Shown: piece by piece, positions 1 through 9,510 of the stretch
How the letters are laid out: each line of letters opens with the position of its first letter
How positions within the stretch are numbered: the first letter of the stretch is position 1
Assembly: GCA_031286695.1 (NCBI GenBank)
Contig: JAITTY010000022.1
Coordinates: forward strand, 186,001-250,000
Direction of reading: 5' to 3'
Length of the DNA stretch: 64,000 nucleotides
Source of the DNA: Sphingobacterium sp.
Lineage (GTDB): Bacteria > Bacteroidota > Bacteroidia > Sphingobacteriales > Sphingobacteriaceae
The notes under the pieces: model-generated
The model's input: only the letters and a program-made list of their open reading frames with translations
Databases searched by the model: none
What the model was told of the DNA's origin: nothing
Position numbers and translations under genes: made by a program

Positions 1-2001
1 GTCAGTTTTAATGCTCTTCTGTAAGATTTCTCCTGTTTTTAAATCAATCTTAAAGATGCCATTGAGGCCGGTCGTATAGATGTAATCATTTTGAGCTGTC
101 ACCCCGCCACTTCTAAAACGTAAACCATCTTCCTGACGTTTCCAAAGAAGTTTCCCGGTATGGATATCATAAGCACAGAGCGCATTCCAGTTGTATCCAG
201 CTAAAAGAACTTGGCCGACAACCGATAGCTCTGCAGGTGTAGCTTCTCCTCCTGACGGTTCAACACCCTCCCAAAGAGGCTTGCCCGTATGCATATCAAT
301 CGCCGACATACGTTTTCCTAGCCCGGTATAATAAATGCCATTGTCAAGAGCGGCACCAGAAACAAAGGTTGGGAGGCTTGGGGCCGAAGGTTTCTTTGTC
401 CACAGAACTTTACCTGAATTTGCATCTATCGCATAGACATTGGTTTCAACATCAGTGGCCAGCAATATACCATCGCTAAAACGTAATTTATGCTTGATGG
501 AATTGATCATTGGCAGCGACCATAGTACTTTACCGCTACGTTTATCCAGCGCCTTGATCGCGTGATTGGTTCCCAAGCCATCATCCATTGTTGCTACGAA
601 AAGCTTATCGCCAGCAACCAGTGGACTTGTCTTCCAGATATTCCCGCTTGCCGAAGTGGACCATTGTAGTTTAATCGTGCTATTTTCTGCGGCGGTGAGA
701 TTAAAAGTCTCTTTCTTTAAAGTCTGCTCTCCATTCTCATAACGAATCGTGATAAGTGCATCGTATTGTCCTTTGTGATTTTGTTTTTGGAAAGGAACAT
801 TTGCTTGCCATGTCCAATCTCCGGAGGCTTTCAGCGAAATCGAGCTTATGCGATTTCCGGTCTCATGTGCGGATATTGTGAGGTCTACGCCCTGTATTTG
901 TCGCTCACTATCGTAGGCGTTGATCAATATTGGAAGTGTTTGATCCGTATTTAGTGACTGACCGAGCACAGGCCGCACCAATTGGATGTGGTCACGGAGA
1001 TTTGTGTAGACAGGTTTGATATTCTTGATGCCTTGTTTGTCAATATCGACGACAACAAACTGTGCGGCAGAGTTATCGATACCACCTTTATTAGGCGCGT
1101 TCGAACAAACCACGTAGACATCATTTTGTTTGAAGACAAAATTGTTGTGCCAATGTCCGTAGAACCAAGCCTTAAGGTTGTATTGTTTTAAATCAATCTG
1201 CTCTTTTTCGCCTTTAAGTACAAAGTCGGGCCCTACAAAGAAGTCATGGTTAATAAAGATCAATGGCTTGGATTTATCCATGGCAGCTAGATCTTTTTTG
1301 AGCCAAGCTATGATCTGATCAGCGGTATAGCTGGGTTTATAATCTCCATTTGGCATTGGTGTAACGACGAAGTGAGCCGGCCCGGCATCGAATGAGTAAT
1401 AGGTCGGTCCAAAAAGATCTTCAAATAGTTTCTCACCATATTCACCTTTGACAAGGTCATGATTTCCGACGGTATAATAAGTCGGTCTGCCCATGAGTTC
1501 AGTGTTAACCTGCTTGGCATGAAAAAGCATACCTGGTTCATAGCAGATATCCCCCGTATGCATAATCAGGCTTGCCTTTTGTTGACGGGCATAATTTCTG
1601 ACATTATCAATCCAAGGTCCGTATAGAGGTGTTTCTGTGTCGGTGATTTGGATAAAGCGTAGAAAATCGTTTTGTTGGACCCCATCTTTAACTAAAGCGA
1701 AGTCTAGATTTTTGATATCTGCACGCAATGGAATGTAATGTGTTTTGGTAGCCTTGTAGCCACTGGGTACAGTGACAGACAAAAAGCGGGCATTGGGGTT
1801 ATAGGGCAGTGTATACGTTCCGTCTTTATTGGTTTTTACCACATCATAGCCATCGGATACAGTGATTCCACCGAGTAGGTTTTCGTTCTGCTCGCACAGG
1901 TTATTTGCGTTCTGATCTTCAAAAACCCGACCGATGCGCTGTTGTGCAAAAAGGGAGGGAATCGGAAGGAGACAGCAGGCAAGTAAATTGAGTAATTTCA
2001 T
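1..2001 (-). CDS. Calcineurin-like phosphoesterase fused to PQQ-type beta-propeller (partial, 3' end beyond window)
   Basis: Reads open from an ATG at 2001 to the window edge (667 codons, no stop). An N-terminal signal peptide (MKLLNLLACCLLPIPSLFAQ) is followed by a small beta-sandwich domain typical of secreted metallophosphoesterases. The phosphoesterase core follows, with motifs TGDI, VGNHD, INHD and GHWH. The first metal motif reads D-T-E instead of the usual D-x-H. From about residue 440 there are repeats such as SGKVLW, SGKVLWTKK and TGKLLWKRQ, characteristic of PQQ-like propeller blades. It is the last visible gene of a SusC/SusD locus and probably cleaves a phosphoester (nucleotide, sugar phosphate or teichoic-type polymer) outside the cytoplasm. 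The substrate cannot be read from sequence. A terminator-like hairpin lies 17 nt before its start codon. Confidence 0.85.
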   Translation of the reverse strand, partial: MKLLNLLACCLLPIPSLFAQQRIGRVFEDQNANNLCEQNENLLGGITVSDGYDVVKTNKDGTYTLPYNPNARFLSVTVPSGYKATKTHYIPLRADIKNLDFALVKDGVQQNDFLRFIQITDTETPLYGPWIDNVRNYARQQKASLIMHTGDICYEPGMLFHAKQVNTELMGRPTYYTVGNHDLVKGEYGEKLFEDLFGPTYYSFDAGPAHFVVTPMPNGDYKPSYTADQIIAWLKKDLAAMDKSKPLIFINHDFFVGPDFVLKGEKEQIDLKQYNLKAWFYGHWHNNFVFKQNDVYVVCSNAPNKGGIDNSAAQFVVVDIDKQGIKNIKPVYTNLRDHIQLVRPVLGQSLNTDQTLPILINAYDSERQIQGVDLTISAHETGNRISSISLKASGDWTWQANVPFQKQNHKGQYDALITIRYENGEQTLKKETFNLTAAENSTIKLQWSTSASGNIWKTSPLVAGDKLFVATMDDGLGTNHAIKALDKRSGKVLWSLPMINSIKHKLRFSDGILLATDVETNVYAIDANSGKVLWTKKPSAPSLPTFVSGAALDNGIYYTGLGKRMSAIDMHTGKPLWEGVEPSGGEATPAELSVVGQVLLAGYNWNALCAYDIHTGKLLWKRQEDGLRFRSGGVTAQNDYIYTTGLNGIFKIDLKTGEILQKSIKTD

Positions 2002-2018
2002 GTTGTTTAAATAAAAAA

Positions 2019-2042
2019 GCTAGCTCCGGTTTCAGAGCTAGC
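2019..2042 (-). terminator. Terminator-like hairpin between susD-like gene and phosphoesterase gene
   Basis: GCTAGCTC at 2019-2026 pairs perfectly with GAGCTAGC at 2035-2042 around an 8-nt loop. Read on the minus strand, the stem is followed by TTTTTTATTT, as in an intrinsic terminator. The downstream gene starts 17 nt later, so the hairpin probably attenuates rather than fully ends transcription. Confidence 0.6.
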
Positions 2043-2064
2043 AAAAAGTGAATAAGATTATTAA

Positions 2065-3870
2065 CTATTTATCCCATCCAAAGACTTGTTTTAGATTGGG
2101 GTTCAATGTTATTTGCCCCAATGGGATTGGTTTGTAATAGTATTTTGGGGAGACAAATGACCGCTTATTTTTTTGATCAACAGTCATCATAATATATCCA
2201 GAAGTACCGTTGCTGAGATAAAATGCTCCGCCATCGAGGTAATATTTTACGAGCTTGGTTTTTACAGCGTCGGGTAACTGGTCAATCGGAGCTGTTGCTT
2301 TCTCATTTTCAAGAATGGCAATATCCGGACTTCCGTCACCTGTAACGTCCATAGCACCTAATGCTGGTACGTAGATTCCATGCGGAGCAACGGCCAATAA
2401 GTCACCTGTTTTCCAACGTAATACATCGTTGAAACGGAAACCTTCACAGGCAAGCTCAACACGACGCTCACGACGAATCTCTAACAAGGCTCCTTTATTG
2501 GTTCCTTGTGTGTTTGGATAGCGTGCCGCAAGAACAGGATCTATCTGTGTATTAGCTGTTGCTAACTGCAGTGCTGGCACACCTACGCGTCCACGTAAGA
2601 CATTCACGGTTGCATCCAAATCCGCTTGAGTAAGCGTACCCAATTCGGCTTTAGCTTCGGCATTGATAAGCAATACTTCGGCATAACGCATAATAGGAAG
2701 ATCGGTGTAGTTTGCATCCCAACCTCCACGAAGAGCAGGATCTCTTGGGTAGAATTTGATCTGTAAATATCCACCGAAACTAGGTTTTATTAAATAAGCC
2801 GTAGGGTTATTCGGATCAGTTTTAAACCCGGCAGGCATAATGGTTTCAGCCAAGCGAGGGTCCCTGTTTTCAAATATTTGTGTAAAAGTCTTCGTCTTGT
2901 AATTCGGAGTCGATGTAAAAGATTTCCCGTCAGCTGTTAGGAATTCTTCCATCAATTCTCCACTTAATGCCCATTGCCAGTCCAATACCGTGTGTGAATT
3001 GTTTGCAATACCCAGCGAACGGTCATTCTTTTGGATGAAAATCGCTTCTGTATTCGAAGATAGATTGTTGCTGCTGAACAATGTTCTAAAGTCAACTTCT
3101 TTGGCACCGGTGTTATGAATTTTGTATTTTCCAGAATTTATAACTTCTTGGGATGCTGAAGTGGCTCTTTTTAAGAACTCATCTGCTGTAGCTTGTAAAT
3201 TTAACTCCTCGTGGTATTTACGGAATGTTCCTTCGTGTAAGGCAACGCGGGCTAACAGTGTTAATGCTGCTCCTTGTGTTACACGTTCTTTGAAATTACC
3301 AGCCACTTTATCTTCTCTGATATGGGCTGCAGCAAATTCTAGATCCTCCATAATATGTTTAACAACCACCTCGCGCGAGTCCTGGGCTTTGTACATTGCT
3401 TCGTCCTCGGCACCTAAAGCTGTGTCATACCACGGGACATTGTTATAATCGCGCACTAAATTGAAGTAGATGTAGGCACGAAAGAAACGGGCAATTCCGA
3501 CATAATGGTCTATTTGTGCTTGATCGCCGGTTACAGTACCAAGGTGATCCATCATATAATTGATGCGGCGTAAATTTTTCCATTCATCAGACCAACCAGA
3601 TGCGTTGCCTGGTGTTAGTGTACCACGGAGCATATTGTTGGTTGAGCTGCTTCCTGTGAATCCACCGATATTATCTGTGAAGATATCGTCATATGATGCG
3701 CCAATAAATCGATAAAAGCCATTGGTATAGGTTTTGAGATCTTCCGGAGTTTTAAAGAAATTTTGATCTGTGACAGCAGTTTTGTTGCTGCGGTCCAAAA
3801 AGTCTTTATTACAGCTTATTGTCAATAGTGATAAAGACAATGCTAGAGTAGTATAATGAAATATTTTCAT
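2065..3870 (-). CDS. RagB/SusD family nutrient-uptake lipoprotein
   Basis: A 601-residue protein with a lipoprotein signal (SLSLLTISC, Cys at about residue 20). The fold is SusD-like: an N-terminal segment rich in aromatic residues and TPR-type helices, then the C-terminal motifs LPIMRYAEVLLINAEAKAEL and ERRVELACEGFRFNDVLRW that mark the family. SusD proteins sit as lipidated lids on the SusC channel at the cell surface and bind the substrate. The gene lies 11 bp downstream of the susC-like gene and is clearly co-transcribed. The neighbouring secreted phosphoesterase suggests a phosphorylated substrate rather than a plain glycan, but this is inference. There is no glycoside hydrolase in the visible part of the locus. 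Confidence 0.93.
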   Translation of the reverse strand: MKIFHYTTLALSLSLLTISCNKDFLDRSNKTAVTDQNFFKTPEDLKTYTNGFYRFIGASYDDIFTDNIGGFTGSSSTNNMLRGTLTPGNASGWSDEWKNLRRINYMMDHLGTVTGDQAQIDHYVGIARFFRAYIYFNLVRDYNNVPWYDTALGAEDEAMYKAQDSREVVVKHIMEDLEFAAAHIREDKVAGNFKERVTQGAALTLLARVALHEGTFRKYHEELNLQATADEFLKRATSASQEVINSGKYKIHNTGAKEVDFRTLFSSNNLSSNTEAIFIQKNDRSLGIANNSHTVLDWQWALSGELMEEFLTADGKSFTSTPNYKTKTFTQIFENRDPRLAETIMPAGFKTDPNNPTAYLIKPSFGGYLQIKFYPRDPALRGGWDANYTDLPIMRYAEVLLINAEAKAELGTLTQADLDATVNVLRGRVGVPALQLATANTQIDPVLAARYPNTQGTNKGALLEIRRERRVELACEGFRFNDVLRWKTGDLLAVAPHGIYVPALGAMDVTGDGSPDIAILENEKATAPIDQLPDAVKTKLVKYYLDGGAFYLSNGTSGYIMMTVDQKNKRSFVSPKYYYKPIPLGQITLNPNLKQVFGWDK

Positions 3871-3881
3871 GAATATGCGTA

Positions 3882-6800
3882 TTAAAACTTAACATTTAAT
3901 CCAAAGGCATAAGTGCGTTGGAAAGGGTATACTTTTGTACTGCCTAAGGCTTCTGGATCTATGCTTACTTTGAGCCCTGAACGTTCAAACAGATTTTCGC
4001 CACTTACATAAAAGCGTACGGCCTGTAAGCCAATTCGTTTTGTGAAATTCTGAGAAAGACTATAGCCGAAAGTGATGTTTTTTACCCTTAAATAAGCTGC
4101 ATTCTGCAGGTAACGTGTATTAGGCAACCCGAGTTCTTGGCCGGTATCTTCTGCACTGTACGATTTTATCCGTGGAAAATACCCATCTCTGTTATCAGGA
4201 GACCAATGGTCTAAGTTTTGTTTGGTCACGTTAGTCCAGGGTTGTGCATAAATTCCCCAGAAATAGATTTGGCTTCCCGGTGGATACCAGTCTCTTTTTC
4301 CAACACCTTGAAGAAATACACGTAGGTCAAAACCTTTCCATGAACCTGAAAGGTCTAAACTATATGGATATTGAATTTCGGAATTACCTAGAATCTTGAG
4401 GTCGCCATGGTCAGCAAGCGTTTGTTTTCCTTTGGTGATCTTACCATCAGGTCCTCCATCTGGCCCTCCCGCGATATCCTTGAACTTGATGTCGCCAACA
4501 TAGAATTTGTATTGCTGATCGTCCGTTCCCACGTCGGTTTGATCCAATTTGGCTAGCTCATCTTCATTTTGGAAGAAGCCATCTGCTTGAAGACCCCATA
4601 TTTCACCGATGCGCTGTCCGGCGTAATGTTGTCTAATATTGCCCGTTGGGTTGTCAAATTTGGTGATTGTAGCTTTGCTGTTTGCTAATGTAAATGTCGC
4701 ATTATAGTGGAATGGAGACCCATTCAGCTCGAATTGATCTTTCCAGCTAATGCGTAGGTCCCAACCATTCGTTTTCATATCGGCAGCATTGAAGTTCGGC
4801 GCGTCAGCACCAAAAGCCCCGGGAAGAGTTCTTCCTGGGATAAGCATACCCTCATTGGTACGTTTGTAAATATCAAATGTTGTATTTAAGCGGTTGTTGA
4901 GTAGATTAAAGTCAATACCTCCGTTGATGGTTGAAATACGCTCCCATGTTAGGGATTTGGCCACCACTAGTGGTGGATACAGGGATATTGGACGATTACC
5001 TTCAATAACTCTAGGAATGCCATTATCTACTGCCATAGACGGCAAGTAAGGATAACTTAGTGGATTCATATTCTGGTCATAGACGGTTTGGTTGCCCAAT
5101 TGTCCATAAGAGCCCCTAAGTTTCAAAAAGTTGATTGCAGATTTGAGCGGACTAAAGAATTGTTCTTCAGAAAGTACCCATCCCGCAGATACCGATGGGA
5201 AAAATCCCCAACGGTCTCCCTTTGGAAAGCGTGAAGAACCATCCAGACGGCCGTTAGACTCCACTAGGTAACGCCCTTTATAATCATAGTTCAATCGATA
5301 AAATACACCTTGTAGTGCATAATCATCGATATTATGGGTAACAGTTGTTGCTCCGCTACCTAAGCCGATGGATGGTATATCAGCCGAATAAAGACCATTT
5401 TTAAGCGCGTAATTCCTTTCGGTATTCCTATATTCTTGGTTATAACCGACTAAGGCGCTGACATGGTGGTCATTAAATTGTTGTGTATATTGCGTATACA
5501 CGTTGATTACATCATATCGCGTATTTTCCTGCTGCTTGTAAGCGGAAGGTACAGTTCCTCCTGCATATTGAGGCGTAGCATTGGGGCCGGTCTTGTACTG
5601 TACGGGCCGATTAAAACCATCTATTACATCAAAAGAACGACGGAAAGTCACGTCTGCATTAGCTGTCCATACGTTTTTGATCAAATCTGCTTTGGCATTG
5701 AATGTCGTTTGGAACTCGTTGATGTTTTCTTTTTTTCGTCCTCCTTCTTGTAATAGTCCTAAAAGACTAGCACCTGCTTGGGTCCAGCTCCCATCCGGAT
5801 TTTTTGGAACATCTAAAGATGCGGTCCGGTTAACATTCCAGAAGAAATCACCACCCATGAACACCGGTGCTTCATATTGCCGGCTGGTCAATACTGTATT
5901 ATTTCCGAAGTTCAACCATGGAGTGACTTGAAAATCTACTTTATTACGAACATTGTAACGATTTAGCTTGTCATTACCATATTTTAGTGCACCGTCTAAT
6001 TGATAATATTCTCCTGAGAACAAGTAATTTAATTTGTCTGTTTTTTTTCCCAAGCTCAAATTGAGCGTATTGGTTGGAGCCATTTTTTTATAGGCTTCAT
6101 TCATCCAGTCTGTTTGCCCATAATAAGCCCATTTTTCGGGGTTTGTTGGGTCTAAGATCGTGTTGGGTAAACTAGGATCCTGCTGAAGCTTTTTCGCATA
6201 TTCACGTACTGCATCTGGATATAAATCATATAATGGGTAAGCAGCATCGTGCTTATATTGCATCACGGTAAGCGGGTCTGTGACAATATCAGGCAATTTA
6301 CCTGTGGTGCGCCATTGGGTGCTCATTCCTACATTTACTTGAAGTTTTTCGGATTTGGCAGATTTAGTTGTTATCAGAACAACGCCGAAAGCACCACGTG
6401 CTCCATAGATTGCCGCTGAGGCCGCATCTTTTAAGACCGATACATTTTCAAAGTCATTTGGATTGAGTCTCGCTAATTCATCGCCAGTAACAGGAATGTT
6501 ATCCACCAAAATAAGTGGCTCACCGCCATTGATTGAAGTGATACCCCGGATATTGAATTTGGCACTTTCCGACGGATTTCCACTGGCATTGGTAATGTTT
6601 AAATTTGGAATCAAACCTTGTAGGGCTGCACCTAGATTGGTAACCGGTCTATTTTCAATTTCCTTGGCAGAAATTTGGTCAACAGCTCCCGTTAAATTGA
6701 TTTTTCGTTGTGTACCATAACCGACAACAACCACCTCATCCAACTGAGAGTTGCTTGTTTGTAATGTTACATTGAAGGAATGCTGATTCCCTACTTGTAT

Positions 6801-7358
6801 ACGTTCGGTCGTATACCCCATATATTGAAATACCAATACTGCTTTCTCCGGTACTCTAAGAGTGAACTGTCCTTTGGCATCAGTCCTTGTAGATATGGAG
6901 GAATTTCCCTCGACAGATACCGTCACACCGGCAAGTGCTGATTGCGAATCGCGAACAGTACCTGTTATTTCGATATCAGTACGTTGTTTTTCGGAAATGA
7001 CGATGGTGTTGTTGAGAATCTGATAGCTTAGATTCTGCCCTTTTAGTGCTTTTGACAGTACTTGTGAAATAGACGCATGGTTTGCATCCACACTGATGGG
7101 CTGCAGATTATCCAGCAGTTTTTCATCATAAAAAAATCGTAAATCTGTCTGCTTGGAAATTTCTTGCAAGACTTTCTCAACCTTTACCTTTTTTAGGGAG
7201 AGATTGACTGTTTGCGCAGTTCCCGAGGCATGTGCTCCCAAAGCAAGGGAAAGCAAAGAAATAGTGCTTAACTTTATCATACATAAAGTTTTAAAGGCTG
7301 GAGGGACCCGAAATTCCCGTGTTTTCTCCTGCCTTTTCATTGGAGAAAAAAAATTCAT
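3882..7358 (-). CDS. SusC/RagA family TonB-linked outer-membrane transporter with STN signalling domain
   Basis: A 1158-residue protein. After the signal region (about 25-48) there is a secretin/TonB N-terminal (STN) domain (about 50-125, VNLSLKKVKVEKVLQEISKQ), then a carboxypeptidase-regulatory-like domain (about 130-210), a TonB plug with the SusC hallmark LDEVVVVGYGTQRK, and a 22-strand barrel ending in a terminal aromatic/Phe pattern. It imports a large substrate across the outer membrane using TonB energy. The STN domain fits contact with the FecR-like protein encoded just upstream, so it probably reports substrate binding to the ECF sigma factor. A second possible start is the ATG at 7340, which gives a shorter n-region. 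Confidence 0.95.
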   Translation of the reverse strand: MNFFSPMKRQEKTREFRVPPAFKTLCMIKLSTISLLSLALGAHASGTAQTVNLSLKKVKVEKVLQEISKQTDLRFFYDEKLLDNLQPISVDANHASISQVLSKALKGQNLSYQILNNTIVISEKQRTDIEITGTVRDSQSALAGVTVSVEGNSSISTRTDAKGQFTLRVPEKAVLVFQYMGYTTERIQVGNQHSFNVTLQTSNSQLDEVVVVGYGTQRKINLTGAVDQISAKEIENRPVTNLGAALQGLIPNLNITNASGNPSESAKFNIRGITSINGGEPLILVDNIPVTGDELARLNPNDFENVSVLKDAASAAIYGARGAFGVVLITTKSAKSEKLQVNVGMSTQWRTTGKLPDIVTDPLTVMQYKHDAAYPLYDLYPDAVREYAKKLQQDPSLPNTILDPTNPEKWAYYGQTDWMNEAYKKMAPTNTLNLSLGKKTDKLNYLFSGEYYQLDGALKYGNDKLNRYNVRNKVDFQVTPWLNFGNNTVLTSRQYEAPVFMGGDFFWNVNRTASLDVPKNPDGSWTQAGASLLGLLQEGGRKKENINEFQTTFNAKADLIKNVWTANADVTFRRSFDVIDGFNRPVQYKTGPNATPQYAGGTVPSAYKQQENTRYDVINVYTQYTQQFNDHHVSALVGYNQEYRNTERNYALKNGLYSADIPSIGLGSGATTVTHNIDDYALQGVFYRLNYDYKGRYLVESNGRLDGSSRFPKGDRWGFFPSVSAGWVLSEEQFFSPLKSAINFLKLRGSYGQLGNQTVYDQNMNPLSYPYLPSMAVDNGIPRVIEGNRPISLYPPLVVAKSLTWERISTINGGIDFNLLNNRLNTTFDIYKRTNEGMLIPGRTLPGAFGADAPNFNAADMKTNGWDLRISWKDQFELNGSPFHYNATFTLANSKATITKFDNPTGNIRQHYAGQRIGEIWGLQADGFFQNEDELAKLDQTDVGTDDQQYKFYVGDIKFKDIAGGPDGGPDGKITKGKQTLADHGDLKILGNSEIQYPYSLDLSGSWKGFDLRVFLQGVGKRDWYPPGSQIYFWGIYAQPWTNVTKQNLDHWSPDNRDGYFPRIKSYSAEDTGQELGLPNTRYLQNAAYLRVKNITFGYSLSQNFTKRIGLQAVRFYVSGENLFERSGLKVSIDPEALGSTKVYPFQRTYAFGLNVKF

Positions 7359-7516
7359 AAATTAGAATGATTTTTGAGGTTTTAAATTTCTGTTGGTAAT
7401 CAGTAAAATAAGCCTTGGATTTAACCGGGGATGCGTCAACATCCCCTTTTTTGTTATAGCCAGGCGATAAGTCGGTGTTTATGCCATAGATGTATTTTTA
7501 AGGTAGATAATCAATT

Positions 7517-8638
7517 TCATTGCACGAGGACTTTCCTTCCGTTGATGTCAAATTTTCGTCCTGTTGCTAAAGCGAGGATTTGTAATACTTCCGAAAGTTT
7601 GCTATTTCTGCTTATAGAGCCTTTATATGTCGAACTGTTATTCATGGCCTCGATATTTTCAAATTCAACATTATACCACCTTGCAATTTGCTGTGTGATA
7701 TCGTTGAAATTATTGCCATCAAAATAAAACTCTTCGCGTTGCCATGCTGTATTTTTAGTAAGGTCACTAAGTTTGACCTGAATATCGTTAGCCAGTGTTG
7801 TTGCTTGCTCACCGGGTTTAATAATTGTCTGTTTTCCCTCTTTAACAATTTTTACACTTCCTTCGACAAGAGATGTTGACACCTCCTTCTCGTAGGCATT
7901 TACGTTGAATGTGGTTCCCAGGACTTCAATCGTTGTCCCATTGGCATTGATTCGGAAAGGTCGACTGGCATCCTTGGCAACCTTAAAATAAGCTTCTCCG
8001 GTTAAGGTAACCTGTCGTTGATCTGCTTCAAAATGTGTTGGGTAAGAAAGCTGCGTAAGCGAATTGAGCCATACCTTTGTACCATCTTCTAAAATGACCA
8101 TATATGTACCGGCCTTTGGTACATCAACACGGAAATTTTTCCCCGCTATTTCTGTTGCTGGATTATGTTGCTGAACAAATGGATCTGCGAGCTGCTGCTC
8201 TTTTCCTGTTGGGGTTATAATTTTTGCATAATGTCCTCCCGGAAGGATGTCGTTGTGAAATGTCTTGCTTTGAGAAGGAATCTCGGCCGCCAGTGTCATG
8301 GTTGTGGGGGCAGTCGACGACATTCTTTGATAAAGCCAAAAACTAAATCCCGAGACTGCCATCATCAGGGCGGCCACCATCCATTTGGAACGCATCCAAG
8401 TCAGCCGTTTGATAGGGGTTGGCTCATCAAATAGCTGGGCATCCAATCTTGCATTGATACGCGACGCCAGGTGGGGCGGAGTTTCGTTCGTTAGCTCTTC
8501 CTGAGATTGCTCTTTATCGGATTGATCCAATGTATAAAACCAGCGGAGCACTTGTTGTTCTTCCGCCGCTGTACACTGGCCAGCCAGATATTTTTTGAGC
8601 AACGCTTTCGCTTGATCTGATGATTCTTGTTCCTTCAT
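7517..8638 (-). CDS. FecR family anti-sigma factor
   Basis: A 373-residue protein with a cytoplasmic N-terminal segment (KKYLAGQCTAAEEQQVLRWF), one membrane helix at about 84-106, and a periplasmic FecR domain containing GTKVWLNSLTQLSYP, GEAYFKV and EVLGTTFNVNAY. The C-terminal part (from about 300) has the DUF4974/STN-like region with FDGNNFNDITQQIARWYNVEF. It is thought to hold the ECF sigma factor inactive until the STN domain of the SusC partner signals. It lies between the sigma gene and the susC-like gene, on the same strand, the usual order for such switches. Confidence 0.93.
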   Translation of the reverse strand: MKEQESSDQAKALLKKYLAGQCTAAEEQQVLRWFYTLDQSDKEQSQEELTNETPPHLASRINARLDAQLFDEPTPIKRLTWMRSKWMVAALMMAVSGFSFWLYQRMSSTAPTTMTLAAEIPSQSKTFHNDILPGGHYAKIITPTGKEQQLADPFVQQHNPATEIAGKNFRVDVPKAGTYMVILEDGTKVWLNSLTQLSYPTHFEADQRQVTLTGEAYFKVAKDASRPFRINANGTTIEVLGTTFNVNAYEKEVSTSLVEGSVKIVKEGKQTIIKPGEQATTLANDIQVKLSDLTKNTAWQREEFYFDGNNFNDITQQIARWYNVEFENIEAMNNSSTYKGSISRNSKLSEVLQILALATGRKFDINGRKVLVQ

Positions 8639-8767
8639 ACAGATCTATAATCTCCCTAGGGGATAGAAAGTACCGAAGAAATATGAAATAAAATACAATA
8701 GGCTGATTTTTAGCTGTATAAATTTTAAGGGTTGCTAAGTGTTCAGAAAAATATCAGCAGAGTATAG

Positions 8768-9310
8768 CTATTTAAAGCGAAGTTTAAGCCAGCCCAGAGC
8801 CAGGGAGATATTATTTTTTACGGTTTGTTCGGATAATGCAAGTTCAGTTGCAATATCTTTAATGGACATGGATTCCTTTCGACTGAGCGAGAATGCGGAT
8901 TTCATTGAGGTAGGCATCTTGTCTATCTCCTGTTCGATAAGTGCCGAGAGTTCCTTAGCCAAGAGTTCTTCTTCAGATGTTGCTGTTGTAGACTGTGTTT
9001 GATAGGTTTGTAAGAGGGCTTCAGCACGGGCTACCTTCCGCTGCTCTTGGATGGTCCAGTCAATTATTTTGTACTTGGCTGCTTTAAAAAGATATGGGTA
9101 AAGGGAGTATTCAATGTTGATTTTGTGCCTGTTGTTCCAGAGGGACACAAATACTTCCTGTAGGATGTCTTCACTGTCTTCGATACAGGAAACACGACGC
9201 TGTATAAATCGAAAAAGTATAGCCGAATAGCGATTGACTAATTCCGAAAAAGCATGACGGTCATTTGCTTGAATCCCAGCGAATAGTTCGGTGTCATCTA
9301 ACTGTTCCAT
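8768..9310 (-). CDS. RNA polymerase ECF sigma factor (FecI-like, Bacteroidota type)
   Basis: A 180-residue protein with region 2 (FSELVNRYSAILFRFIQRRV, then DSEDILQEVFVSLW) and region 4 (IDKMPTSMKSAFSLSRKESMS followed by the helix-turn-helix IKDIATELALSEQTVKNNIS). This is the RNA polymerase sigma-70 family expansion 1 type that accompanies FecR/SusC pairs. It most likely activates the susC/susD/phosphoesterase operon downstream. A TAnnTTTG box (TAAATTTG on the minus strand at 9358-9351) about 40 nt upstream would allow expression of the switch genes by the main sigma factor. Confidence 0.93.
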   Translation of the reverse strand: MEQLDDTELFAGIQANDRHAFSELVNRYSAILFRFIQRRVSCIEDSEDILQEVFVSLWNNRHKINIEYSLYPYLFKAAKYKIIDWTIQEQRKVARAEALLQTYQTQSTTATSEEELLAKELSALIEQEIDKMPTSMKSAFSLSRKESMSIKDIATELALSEQTVKNNISLALGWLKLRFK

Positions 9311-9350
9311 AATTACCGAAATTTGTGTAACTCCCTTAGTTTAATTAGGC

Positions 9351-9358
9351 CAAATTTA
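9351..9358 (-). promoter_or_regulatory. Putative -7 box TAAATTTG of the ECF sigma gene
   Basis: Matches the Bacteroidota -7 consensus TAnnTTTG about 40 nt before the sigma factor start codon. No clear -33 TTG was found at the expected distance, so support is moderate. Confidence 0.4.
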
Positions 9359-9448
9359 TAATTGTGGTGTTAAGTTAGTATTAAAAACAAAAAATATGAT
9401 AATGTTTTTTTCAATCAAACGATTGCACTGGCTTCTTTTATTTAAAAA

Positions 9449-9498
9449 GAAGCGGTTTTTCTGTTATTAACGATATGAAATAACAGAAAAACCGCTTC
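9449..9498 (-). terminator. Intrinsic terminator of the GT2 gene
   Basis: A perfect 20-bp stem (9449-9468 with 9479-9498) around a 10-nt loop lies 12 nt after the glycosyltransferase stop codon. Read on the minus strand it is followed by TTTTT. The stem is unusually long. Confidence 0.8.
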
Positions 9499-9510
9499 GT
9501 AGTCTATAAT

